A stretch of 30,304 nt of DNA from Spirosomataceae bacterium. Its GTDB lineage: Bacteria > Bacteroidota > Bacteroidia > Cytophagales > Spirosomataceae. This document shows, one piece after another, positions 21,542 through 30,091 of this stretch; within the stretch, counting starts at the first letter, position 1; every line of letters begins with the position of its first letter. The notes under the pieces are model-generated. The model was not told where the DNA came from and did not search any database. It was given only the letters and a program-made list of their open reading frames with translations. Location: positions 1 through 30,304 of the forward strand of contig JALOLW010000002.1 of NCBI GenBank assembly GCA_025455795.1. The letters run 5' to 3'. A program made the translations under genes and the position numbers.

Positions 21542-22393
21542 ATGCTCCAGCTTTTTGAGTTTATTGCGCGCAATCGAAACTTTATCCTCTTCGTCCTGCT
21601 GGAGGTGTTCGGATTTTGGTTGCTTTTCAACAGCAACAACTATTGGAGTGTAGAATACCTAAACACCGCCAATTCAGCCAATGCCAAAGTGTTGGAGGTT
21701 TCCAATTCGGTCAAAGAATACTCTAATCTTCGGGAGGTCAATGCGTCTTTGGCCCAAGAGAATCGGCTGTTGAATCAACAGTTGGTACAACTTCAACAAC
21801 AAAAACCCACCAATGCCCCCAACGGCTATCAGCCTGATTCGGATTTTGCGGCGCGCTATCAGTGGGTCACTATCGCCAAAGTCATAGACAACAGCACCCA
21901 CCGCGCCGACAACTACCTCACGATAGACAAAGGTACGCTACACGGCGTAAAAGTGGGGATGGGCGTCATCTCTCCAACGGGTGTAGTGGGTAAAGTCAAA
22001 ATATGCAACGATAAGTTTTCGGTCATCACGTCTATTTTACATTCGCAGTTTATGGTTTCTACCAAACTACTGAGAAGCAATGAGATAGGCACATCTAAGT
22101 GGGAGCGTAGCAACGACCCCTCGGTCATTCAGTTGAAGGATATTTCACGCTATAAACCGCTCGTCAAGGGCGATACGGCTGTCACCACCGACCAAAACGC
22201 CGTCTTCCCCGCAGGACTGCGAATAGGGCGCGTCAAAAACTTCAAAGTAGCCCCCGATGGTGCTTTTTATGACATTGATTTGCAGCTTTCTACCGATTTT
22301 TCAACGTTGTCTTACGTGTATTTGGTCGAAAACAAGCTACTCAACAAGCAGCAGTCGCTGCAAGAAGCTGTAAACGAAAAAAAACCTAAATGA
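21542..22393 (+). CDS. mreC: Rod shape-determining protein MreC
   Basis: The 283-residue product has a short cytoplasmic start, one membrane helix (about 10-30), a coiled coil (about 42-85, EVSNSVKEYSNLREVNASLAQENRL) and a periplasmic beta domain with KVIDNSTHRADNYLTIDKGTLHGVKVGMGVISPTGVVGKV and AGLRIGRV, the standard MreC pattern. It links MreB to the wall-synthesis enzymes. The frame is open to 21497 (GTG start), but those 15 residues only translate the heptamer array, so the ATG at 21542 is preferred. Its stop overlaps the mreD start (ATGA). Confidence 0.95.
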   Translation: MLQLFEFIARNRNFILFVLLEVFGFWLLFNSNNYWSVEYLNTANSANAKVLEVSNSVKEYSNLREVNASLAQENRLLNQQLVQLQQQKPTNAPNGYQPDSDFAARYQWVTIAKVIDNSTHRADNYLTIDKGTLHGVKVGMGVISPTGVVGKVKICNDKFSVITSILHSQFMVSTKLLRSNEIGTSKWERSNDPSVIQLKDISRYKPLVKGDTAVTTDQNAVFPAGLRIGRVKNFKVAPDGAFYDIDLQLSTDFSTLSYVYLVENKLLNKQQSLQEAVNEKKPK

Positions 22394-22893
22394 CACCCAA
22401 CGACCTCATAAGAAGTGCTTTGCGATGGCTCCTTTATGTACTACTGCACGTATTGGTGGCGCGTCATTTGGTTTTGTTTGACCACGCATTTTGTTACATC
22501 TATTTAGGTGCTATTTTGTTTTTACCTTTTGAACTCAACCTCACAGCTGCGCTACTTATCAGTTTTATGACAGGGGCTATCATGGATTCTTTTGACAATA
22601 CCCTCGGACTTCATATCATCGCGTCGGTGTTGGTAGCCTACCTACGTCCTATTTTGATTCGTTATCAGTTGGCGCAAAAAATCTCTGAAAACCGACTGGA
22701 GTTATCCCTGCGAGGCATTGGGCTTCCTGCGTTTTTGTCCTACGTTTTGGTACTTGTTTCAATCCATCACTTTGTGCTTTTGATGGTCGAAGCGGGCAGT
22801 TTGGGGATGTTGGGCTTTACTTTTCTGAAAATACTTGGAAGTATCATTTTCACGACGGTCGCACTGACTTTGGGGCAAGCGTTTTCGCGCTAA
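22390..22893 (+). CDS. mreD: Rod shape-determining protein MreD
   Basis: The 167-residue inner-membrane protein has about five hydrophobic segments and the family block LPFELNLTAALLISFMTGAIMDSFDNTLGLHIIASVLVAYLRP. It overlaps mreC by 4 bases (ATGA), giving translational coupling. The genes for PBP2 and RodA, which follow mreD in many Bacteroidota, are not present downstream; an ECF sigma factor gene follows after 191 noncoding bases. Confidence 0.92.
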   Translation: MTPNDLIRSALRWLLYVLLHVLVARHLVLFDHAFCYIYLGAILFLPFELNLTAALLISFMTGAIMDSFDNTLGLHIIASVLVAYLRPILIRYQLAQKISENRLELSLRGIGLPAFLSYVLVLVSIHHFVLLMVEAGSLGMLGFTFLKILGSIIFTTVALTLGQAFSR

Positions 22894-23066
22894 TGGCTGT
22901 CAAATTGTCTGCTTAAATCACCCTGTCGTTCCTTTGGAATGGTTTTTGACGTATATACTTTGTCTTCGCTTTCTCCAGACCAAACCCAAAAAACGACTAT
23001 TCACCGTTATTTTTTACCGTTTGAGCGAAGAAGCCACCGCGAAAAGTTCGCTCGTTGATTAAATTT

Positions 23067-23078
23067 CGTAAATTTACG
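23067..23078. repeat. 12-bp palindrome upstream of the ECF sigma factor
   Basis: CGTAAATTTACG is a perfect palindrome 6 bases before the ATG at 23085. It follows a TAnnTTTC-like box (TAAATTTC, 23060-23067). It could be an operator or a promoter part; no second copy was noticed in the window. Confidence 0.4.
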
Positions 23079-23084
23079 GCAGCC

Positions 23085-23711
23085 ATGTCCGTCATTATGT
23101 CAGAAGAAATCGAAGAAATCCCCCTAACTGCCTCTGAAACGGCTTACAGCGACATCGAGAGGCATGATATATTCAACCGCGAGTTTATGCCCCACATAAA
23201 CTCCATGTACAACTTTGCCTTTCGGCTGACGATGGACGAAGACGACGCCAACGACCTCGTCCAAGATACTTATCTCAAAGCCTTCCGCTTCATTTCTTCA
23301 TTTGAGCGGGGAACTAATGCCAAAGCGTGGTTGTTCAGAATCTTGAAAAACAGCTTTATCAACGATTACCGAAAGCGTAGCAAAGAGCCTTCAAAGGTAG
23401 ATTACCAAGAAGTCGAAACTACCTACAACTCGGAAGAATCGGCAGAAGTGGAGCATACCACTGACCTGCGGGTAGAGTCTGTTCAAGACATGATTGGCGA
23501 TGAAGTGGCCAACGCCCTCAATTCATTGCCAGTTGATTTTCGGACCGTAATCATCCTCTGCGATGTGGAGGGATTTACTTACGAAGAGATGGCTAAGATT
23601 CTGGATATTCCGATTGGGACTGTTCGCTCGCGCCTCCACCGCGCCCGCAACCTTCTGAAAGACAAACTCCGAACCTACGCCGCCTCAATGGGTTATCAAA
23701 CCGAGGATTGA
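23085..23711 (+). CDS. ECF sigma factor (RpoE-like)
   Basis: The 208-residue product has sigma region 2 (FNREFMPHINSMYNFAFRLTMDEDDANDLVQDTYLKAFRF and the DNA-contact segment NAKAWLFRILKNSFINDYRKRS) and region 4 (LNSLPVDFRTVIILCDVEGFTYEEMAKIL, then GTVRSRLHRARNLLKDKL), but no region 3, as in extracytoplasmic-function sigma factors. An acidic linker at about 110-150 joins them. The ATG at 23097 (MSEEIEEIPL) would also give a complete protein and cannot be ruled out. The Cys-rich small protein encoded 68 bases downstream is a likely regulator. Its targets are unknown. Confidence 0.93.
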   Translation: MSVIMSEEIEEIPLTASETAYSDIERHDIFNREFMPHINSMYNFAFRLTMDEDDANDLVQDTYLKAFRFISSFERGTNAKAWLFRILKNSFINDYRKRSKEPSKVDYQEVETTYNSEESAEVEHTTDLRVESVQDMIGDEVANALNSLPVDFRTVIILCDVEGFTYEEMAKILDIPIGTVRSRLHRARNLLKDKLRTYAASMGYQTED

Positions 23712-23779
23712 ACTTTTTTTTTTCAAAAATCCTTATAGAACCAAACAGAAAGATTCAAAGAAAAAATTGAACCTTTACA

Positions 23780-24067
23780 ATGTCATTGTTTATGCAATCC
23801 ACCGTCTCCATTGAAACCGACAAGCCCCAAAAGACCTACTGTGAACACCACGCGGAGTGTCTCAAAAAAATACAGGCTGTCTTAGATGGGCAAGCTACTG
23901 AGGCTGAAAAAGAACATTTCAGGCAAAATATGGACGAGTGCTTGCATTGTATTCAGATGTATCATCTCGAAAAATGTATCAAAGAGGCCGTCCAAAATAA
24001 ATTGGATAAGCGACTCTGCCCCGACAACCTCGTTGCCACTATCAAAGCTAAATTGAGTTTGAGTTGA
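23780..24067 (+). CDS. Small Cys/His-rich protein, probable anti-sigma factor
   Basis: The 95-residue product has Cys and His residues in clusters: YCEHHAEC near residues 20-28, then HFRQNMDECLHC at about 47-60, and a later CIKEAV and KRLCPDNL. This resembles the zinc-binding anti-sigma domain, although the normal HxxxCxxC spacing is not exact (the His is further from the Cys pair). No membrane helix is seen, so it would be a soluble redox- or metal-sensing regulator. It follows the sigma gene directly and overlaps gmk by four bases (TTGA). Confidence 0.65.
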   Translation: MSLFMQSTVSIETDKPQKTYCEHHAECLKKIQAVLDGQATEAEKEHFRQNMDECLHCIQMYHLEKCIKEAVQNKLDKRLCPDNLVATIKAKLSLS

Positions 24068-24630
24068 AACAAAAGTTTTTTATCTTCTCTGCCCCTTCTG
24101 GTTCGGGCAAAACCACCATCGTCAAGCATCTGCTCAGTAAGTATCAAAACTTGGGCTTCTCCATTTCGGCCTGCACCCGCGACCGCCGCGGCCGCAATGA
24201 AATGCACGGCAAGGACTACTATTTTTTGTCTATCGAAGATTTCAAACAGCGTATTGACAACGACGAGTTTGTCGAATGGGAAGAAGTCTATCCAGGAGGA
24301 TACTACGGCACGCTCAAATCAGAAATAGAACGGCTCTGGTCAGAAGGCAAACACGTGGTTTTTGACGTGGACGTAAAAGGCGGGCTTAAACTCAAAAAAT
24401 ACTTCGGCGAAGATGCCTTGGCCGTTTTTGTGAAGGCCCCAAGCGAGGAAGCCATCAAAGAGCGACTCATTGCGCGAGGCACCGAAACCGAAGACAGTCT
24501 CTCTAAACGCCTCTACAAAATCAAGTTTGAGATGTCGTTTCAAAATCAATTTGACATCATTCTCGTCAACGACGACTTGACTACCACCCTCCAACGCGCC
24601 GAAGAATTGTTTGAGGACTTTTTGAAGTAG
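24064..24630 (+). CDS. gmk: Guanylate kinase
   Basis: The 188-residue enzyme has the P-loop APSGSGKT at residues 10-17, the GMP-binding segment (STRxxR-like CTRDRRGRNEMHGKDYYF, then GEYVE-equivalent DNDEFVEWEEVYPGGYYGT) and the lid and C-terminal helices. It phosphorylates GMP to GDP. The start is a TTG at 24064 that overlaps the stop of the upstream gene (TTGA); the next in-frame Met would delete the P-loop, so TTG must be the start. It converges on mnmH 14 bases away, with no terminator visible between them. Confidence 0.95.
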   Translation: MKQKFFIFSAPSGSGKTTIVKHLLSKYQNLGFSISACTRDRRGRNEMHGKDYYFLSIEDFKQRIDNDEFVEWEEVYPGGYYGTLKSEIERLWSEGKHVVFDVDVKGGLKLKKYFGEDALAVFVKAPSEEAIKERLIARGTETEDSLSKRLYKIKFEMSFQNQFDIILVNDDLTTTLQRAEELFEDFLK

Positions 24631-24644
24631 TTTTTGTAACAATC

Positions 24645-25658
24645 TCAAAATATATTTTCCATCAACTTTCTGGCAATTTTCTCAGGATTGTCTTCTTTTA
24701 CCTCAAGAGTGAAGAGATTTTCAGGGGAACGTTGGGCGAGGCCGTGCAGATACGCCTTGTCGTAATAGGTCAGCGTAATGTCGGCTACGGTGGCATAATC
24801 TTTCTGCGCGAGGGCTTTGACGGCTGCTTGGTAGTGCTGTCCGCCGAGGCGTTTTTGGAGGCGGGTCGTAGCGGCCAACAACTCCGCTTCGGGCAGGCAA
24901 GCGTACTCACGCACCAGACGCGCTATGCGTACCGATTTGGGGAGCTGGAGATGGATGAGCTTGGCGGTCTGCATCTGCTGCCACAATCCCCCTGGTAAGA
25001 GACAAGTTCCTATTTTGCGGCTTTCATCTTCTATCCACACGCGGCGCGAGGGGTCTAAGGCAGCCCATTGTTGGTAAAGTAAGTTTTCAAACTGCTCTGT
25101 GCTTGGCTGCGGTGCTTGGCCAATGCCCCCGTAAGAAGACCCTTTGTGGTGCGCCAATGCCTCCAAATCAATCACTTGTTCGCCGTTGGCAGCGAGTTGT
25201 CTTAGGATGTCTGTTTTGCCACTGCCCGTTTTACCACCTAAAATCACGATAGTATGCGGTTGGTCAAAAGCAGCCAAGAGGTGGGTGCGGTATGCCTTGT
25301 AACCCCCTGCGAGTGTGCAAACCTTAAATCCTGCCGTGCGTAGCAGCCACGCCATGCTTCCGCTGCGCATTCCACCGCGCCAACAATACATCAACACCTC
25401 GCGCTGCGGGGCGAGGGTATCGGCTTGCTGCACAAAAGATGCTAACTTTGGCCCAACGATTTGTAGGCCCAGTCGCACGGCAGCATCCTGACCGTGGATT
25501 TTATAGCAAGTCCCCACAGCAGCTCGTTCTTCATTCTCAAAAAGCGGTAAATTGTGGGCTTGCGGAATGTGCGCGTGCGCGTACTCGGCGGGTGAGCGTA
25601 CATCGAACACGGGAAGCGAAACAGATTTTTGAAGAAAATCGGTGGGCAAAAGCTGCAT
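24645..25658 (-). CDS. mnmH: tRNA 2-selenouridine synthase (rhodanese plus P-loop)
   Basis: The 337-residue product is a fusion of an N-terminal rhodanese domain with active-site C92 in YCWRGGMRS, and a C-terminal P-loop domain with GKTGSGKT at 142-149, the layout of MnmH/SelU. This enzyme converts 2-thiouridine at the tRNA wobble position to 2-selenouridine through a geranylated intermediate, using selenophosphate. The protein is normal in length. No selD gene is in the window, so the selenium supply must come from elsewhere. It stands alone on the minus strand. Confidence 0.94.
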   Translation of the reverse strand: MQLLPTDFLQKSVSLPVFDVRSPAEYAHAHIPQAHNLPLFENEERAAVGTCYKIHGQDAAVRLGLQIVGPKLASFVQQADTLAPQREVLMYCWRGGMRSGSMAWLLRTAGFKVCTLAGGYKAYRTHLLAAFDQPHTIVILGGKTGSGKTDILRQLAANGEQVIDLEALAHHKGSSYGGIGQAPQPSTEQFENLLYQQWAALDPSRRVWIEDESRKIGTCLLPGGLWQQMQTAKLIHLQLPKSVRIARLVREYACLPEAELLAATTRLQKRLGGQHYQAAVKALAQKDYATVADITLTYYDKAYLHGLAQRSPENLFTLEVKEDNPEKIARKLMENIF

Positions 25659-25914
25659 TTTTTCGGAATGGTGTTAATTTCAAGCGTCTAATTTACAAAA
25701 ATCTCTGATATGAAATCTTACTATTGTTTGTATCAGGGGTAGATTGTAAAATTGGGCGGCCATAGTGAATTTTGGAGATGAGAAATCAGTTTGAATATCA
25801 ACTCGTCTGGAGGGATTTCGCTACATTTATGGCCTGTTTCGTATCTGTTTTTAAAGGCGATTCGTTAAAATGGTACGATATTGGCTTTCTACATTGAAAA
25901 TATTTACCTATCCA

Positions 25915-27471
25915 ATGATTTTCTCTATTCTCCGTTGTTCGTTACTCAGTTTATTGGTGGCGTCCGTTGTACTGGCTCAAAACAAAGTGGAAAACTTGGG
26001 CAATGCCGTCAATTCAGAATACAACGAAATCAGTCCGTTGATTTCGCCCGATGGCAAAACGCTGTTTTTTTCACGGGTGAGCCACCCCCAAAACACCCGT
26101 GGTGAAGGTGGCAGTCAAGATATTTGGTATTCAGAGCTTAGTGGAGGTCAGTGGGGACTTGCCAAAAGACTAAACAATCCCCTCAACAAAGAAGACTACA
26201 ACTGCGCGTACAGTGTCACGCCCGACGGCAACACGCTTCTCATCATGGGTGCATACGACCGTGGCGCGTACATCACGCGGGGTTTTTCGTTTAGTAAGCG
26301 TACCGCTTCTGGTTGGTCGCCACCACAGCGGCTCAACATCCCCAATCTCGAAAGTCTCAGCAAGGGCGAGTATATGTGCGGGTTTTTGTCCAACGACGGC
26401 AAAACGCTTTTGATGGCATTTAGCGAAAAAAAACGCAGTACCAAAGATGATTTGTACGTGAGTTTTCTCCAAAAAAACGGCACTTGGACCAAACCCGCCG
26501 ATTTGGGCGAAGAAATTAATACGGATGATTTTACCGAAACGACGCCCTTCTTGGCCTCCGACGGCATGACATTGTATTTTTCGAGCGATAGAACGGGTGG
26601 CCAAGGCAGCAACGATATTTATTACACCAAGCGCATTGACAAAACTTGGAAACGCTGGTCGAAACCCGTCAATCTCGGCCCCCTCATCAACACCGAAGGC
26701 TACGATGCCTACTACTCCATCGCCGCCGCTGGTGATTATGCTTACATGGTTTCCAAAAAAAATACAGTGGGCAAAGGCGACATCGTGCGCATCAAAATCA
26801 AATCAGACGAACCTACCGCCGTGCCTGTTGTTCCTGCCCCCGACCCCGTAGTACTCTTGAGCGGCAAAGTGATTGACAACCGCACGGGCAAGCCCGTTCA
26901 AGCGCGGATTGTCTATGAAAACTTGGCCGATGGCACCGAAGTAGGTACTGCCCAAACCGACCCACGCACGGGCGAGTACAAAATCGTACTGCCCAAAGGC
27001 ATCAAATACGGCGTGCGGGCTTTGGCCAAAGATTTCATCGCCGAATCGCAGAATATTGACCTGACCGATGTCAAAGACTTCAAAGAAATGGCAGGAACCA
27101 ACCTGACAATGATTCCGATTATCGAAAACGAAGTAGGGGTACTTTACAACATTTTCTTCGACACGGGCAAGGCCGAACTACGTCCCGAATCAAACGCCGA
27201 ACTTGACCGAATGGTGCTGACTTTCAACGAAAACCCAGGGCTGATACTCGAAATCGGCGGACATACCGACAACGTGGGCAGCGATGTCTCCAATCTCAAA
27301 CTCTCCCAAGACCGCGCCGACTCCGTGCGAGAGTATTTCATAGGCAAAGGCATAGAACCTGACCGCGTGCAAAGCAAAGGCTACGGCGAAGCCAAACCCA
27401 AGGCCACCAACGACACCGACGAAGGCCGTCAAATCAACCGCCGCGTGGAGTTTAAGATTTTGAAGAAATAG
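25915..27471 (+). CDS. OmpA-family protein with PD40-type repeats
   Basis: The 518-residue product has a signal peptide (MIFSILRCSLLSLLVASVVLAQ), then four or more beta-propeller PD40-like repeats (ISPDGKTLFFSR, VTPDGNTLLIMG, LSNDGKTLLMAF, LASDGMTLYFSSDR), a CarboxypepD_reg-like domain (LSGKVIDNRTGKPVQARIVYEN), and a C-terminal OmpA peptidoglycan-binding domain with FFDTGKAELRPES, GHTDNVGSD and LSQDRADSVREYF. It most likely anchors the outer membrane to the wall. A start at the ATG 25870 would add 15 residues; I prefer 25915 because it gives a signal peptide of normal length. The 256-base gap upstream contains no other gene. Confidence 0.92.
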   Translation: MIFSILRCSLLSLLVASVVLAQNKVENLGNAVNSEYNEISPLISPDGKTLFFSRVSHPQNTRGEGGSQDIWYSELSGGQWGLAKRLNNPLNKEDYNCAYSVTPDGNTLLIMGAYDRGAYITRGFSFSKRTASGWSPPQRLNIPNLESLSKGEYMCGFLSNDGKTLLMAFSEKKRSTKDDLYVSFLQKNGTWTKPADLGEEINTDDFTETTPFLASDGMTLYFSSDRTGGQGSNDIYYTKRIDKTWKRWSKPVNLGPLINTEGYDAYYSIAAAGDYAYMVSKKNTVGKGDIVRIKIKSDEPTAVPVVPAPDPVVLLSGKVIDNRTGKPVQARIVYENLADGTEVGTAQTDPRTGEYKIVLPKGIKYGVRALAKDFIAESQNIDLTDVKDFKEMAGTNLTMIPIIENEVGVLYNIFFDTGKAELRPESNAELDRMVLTFNENPGLILEIGGHTDNVGSDVSNLKLSQDRADSVREYFIGKGIEPDRVQSKGYGEAKPKATNDTDEGRQINRRVEFKILKK

Positions 27472-27532
27472 CTATGAGTATTGGGTAGTTAGTGTTAGAG
27501 CCATTTCCTAAAGAAATAGAATTTACGCAAAA

Positions 27533-27561
27533 ACAGGGCAACTCATATTTGGTTGCTCTGT
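27533..27561 (+). terminator. Hairpin after the OmpA-family gene
   Basis: ACAGGGCAAC (27533-27542) and GTTGCTCTGT (27552-27561) form a 10-bp stem with one G-T pair around a 9-base loop. It lies 62 bases after the stop. There is no T run behind it, so termination is uncertain. Confidence 0.45.
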
Positions 27562-27610
27562 GAGGTAAATTTTAAAAGGTTGGTTCTAATCGCATTCCTG
27601 TTTTGTATTT

Positions 27611-27646
27611 TTTGAACAATATACAGGTATTATGGCGTATTTTTTG
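27611..27646 (+). promoter_or_regulatory. Candidate promoter for the TonB-dependent receptor
   Basis: TATTTTTG (27639-27646) matches TAnnTTTG, with TTTG 24 bases upstream (27611-27614). Transcription would start near 27651, leaving a fairly long A+T-rich leader of about 89 bases. Confidence 0.4.
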
Positions 27647-27739
27647 TGATAAAAAAAAGAAGAAATTGTAAATTATCAGTAAAATTCTGAACTTTACCCC
27701 ACAAATCTATTAGTAAAACTAAAAATCAACCTAATCAAA

Positions 27740-30091
27740 ATGAGTAAATTGTTACAAAAATCTGTTTGCTACCTGTCTGTATGGCTCCTTAGTGCTACTG
27801 CATTATTGGCTCAGACGAAAATCGCTGGGACAGTCACAGACGCTGCTACCAAAGATGGACTCGTGGGCATAAGTGTCCAAGTCAAGGGGAAAGTGATTGG
27901 CACTATCTCCGACGTAAAGGGTAATTTTTCACTTACGACCAGCACTCCCACGCCTTTCACGCTTTTGGTGACGTCGGTAGGCTACGAGACCCAGGAGATT
28001 CAAGTCACGGGCGATCGCACTGATTTGAAGATAGTGATGAAAGAACAAGCTATTTTGGGACAAGAAGTGGTGGTTTCAGCTTCTCGTGTAGAGGAAAGCG
28101 TCTTACAGTCTCCCGTTACTGTTGAAAAAATGGACATTCGGGCCATGCAAAGTACGCCTGCCCCAAGTTTCTATGACGCACTCCGAAACATCAAAGGGGT
28201 GGAAATGAGTACACAAAGTTTGACATTTAGTAATTTCAATACTCGTGGTTTTTCTGGTAATGGGAACGTGCGTGTCGTGCAAATGGTAGATGGTATGGAC
28301 AACCAAGCGCCAGGATTAAACTTCGCAGTTGCCAACATTGTGGGAGCTTCAGAGTTGGATGTCGAGAGCGTTGAACTTATTCCTGGGGCGGCATCTGCCT
28401 TGTATGGTCCCAATGCACTCAACGGTTTATTGCTAACCACCACCAAAAGTCCATTTCTGTATCAGGGTGTAAGTGCATACGCCAAGTTGGGGATGATGAA
28501 CGCGAGCAACCGCACCGCACGATACAGTAACGAAGCACTGGGAGCGACTCCTTATTACGATGTTGCTTTTCGATACGCCAAAGCGTTCAACAACAAAGTG
28601 GCGTTCAAACTGAATGCTGCGTTTTTAACAGCCCAAGATTGGCAAGCGACCGATTATCGTGATCAAAGTTTACTGAATGGGTTTGGTTTGGAAGGTACTC
28701 GGGCTACCAATCGTGGCTACAATGGCGTAAATATATACGGTGATATTGACCCAGGTATTACAATGTTTCAAGTACTACAAAGTGCATTGACTACACCTGG
28801 TTCTCCTTTGGGGCAACTCAATGCAGGTGTTAATCAGTTAGCAGGATTGTTGGGACCTGCTGCTGGTCTTACGCAGCAGCAGGCATACAGTCGTATTTTG
28901 ACAGATTTGTATGCTCAGCCGCTCGGTTTTAATCTTGCCAGAACAGGCTATCGTGAACGTGATTTGGTGGATTACACCGCAAAAAGCCTTAAATTCAATG
29001 CGTCACTCCACTATCGTCTCAATGAAAACGTTGAAGCCATTTTACAGGCCAATTGGGGAACAGGTACTACTGTCTATACCGGTGCTGACCGTTATTATAT
29101 TCAAAACTTCACAATGGGGCAGTACAAGGCCGAATTGAAAGGAAGTAATTTCTTTTTGCGAGGCTACACCACCCAAGAAAATTCTGGGGACTCTTATGCC
29201 GTAGGTATTGCGGGTTTAGGAGTAAACAACAGTTGGCGTTTTGTCAATAATCGTATTGATACTTCCCCTACATCGGCATTTTTTGGCACGTTTGCGGGTA
29301 CATACGCAGGCGCAAGTTTTCCAGTTTTTGCGGGAGCGTTGCAAAGAGCCTTAGCAGGTGGAGCAGCCCCATTGGCAGCGTATCAATCGGCGTTACAGGC
29401 TACTGCGATGGGGTCAGCACAGTACTTGGCTGCTGCCAACAATGCCATTGGCAACAACGCTCCTGCTTTTGCCCCTGGTACACCTGAATTTGAGCGTCAG
29501 TTAGCCGCAGTAGTAGGTCGTCCTATCCCAGGCAATGCCGACGGAGTAGGTGCTAAGTTTTTGGATAGAACGAATATGTACCACGTTGAGGGTATGTATA
29601 ATTTTAACAAACAAATTGACCCCAAAAAGTTAGAGTTGATAGTAGGAGGTAATTATCGTATCTATAATTTACGTTCAAATGGTACTATTTTCTTCAACGA
29701 AGCGGGGCGCGGTAGTGAGCCAAGTATTTCAGAATATGGTTTTTACACACAGTTAGGTAAAACCATCGCAGAAAAAGTAAAACTGACTGGCTCGGTTCGC
29801 TACGATAAAAATCAAAATTTTGCAGGTCAGTTTAGTCCGCGTATCTCGGCTGTTTATTCGGCCAATCGCAATCATAACATTCGGGCTTCTTATCAAACTG
29901 GTTTTAGAATTCCTACAACCCAAAATCAGTTTATTGACCTGCTTACTCCGCAAGCTCGTTTGATTGGGGGGTTGCCTACTGTGCGTAATTTTTATGGTTT
30001 GCAAAGCGGGACTACTGTCGCTCTCACCCCTCAGGGATTGCGTCCATTTACATTCACTGATTTTAAACCAGAGCGCGTTAAAACTTTTGAT
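27740..30091 (+). CDS. TonB-dependent outer-membrane receptor, broken at its 3' end
   Basis: The frame from the ATG at 27740 encodes a signal peptide (MSKLLQKSVCYLSVWLLSATALLAQ), a carboxypeptidase-like N-terminal domain (IAGTVTDAATKDGLVGISVQVKGK to residue about 105), a plug (SPVTVEKMDIRAM, FNTRGFSGNGNVRVV, VELIPGAASALYGPNALNG) and the beginning of a beta barrel with repeated amphipathic strands. It imports a siderophore, vitamin or sugar using TonB energy; the lack of a SusD partner before the break and the plug sequence do not favour a SusC type. The barrel text follows the family through FKPERVKTFD (ends near 30091), then turns into a G+C-rich, unrelated sequence that happens to stay open to the window end. 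The true C-terminus is missing. Confidence 0.9.

Noticed and set aside
27740..30091. SusC-type nutrient receptor
   Set aside because: The plug and N-terminal features fit an ordinary TonB-dependent receptor, and no SusD gene can be seen before the break.
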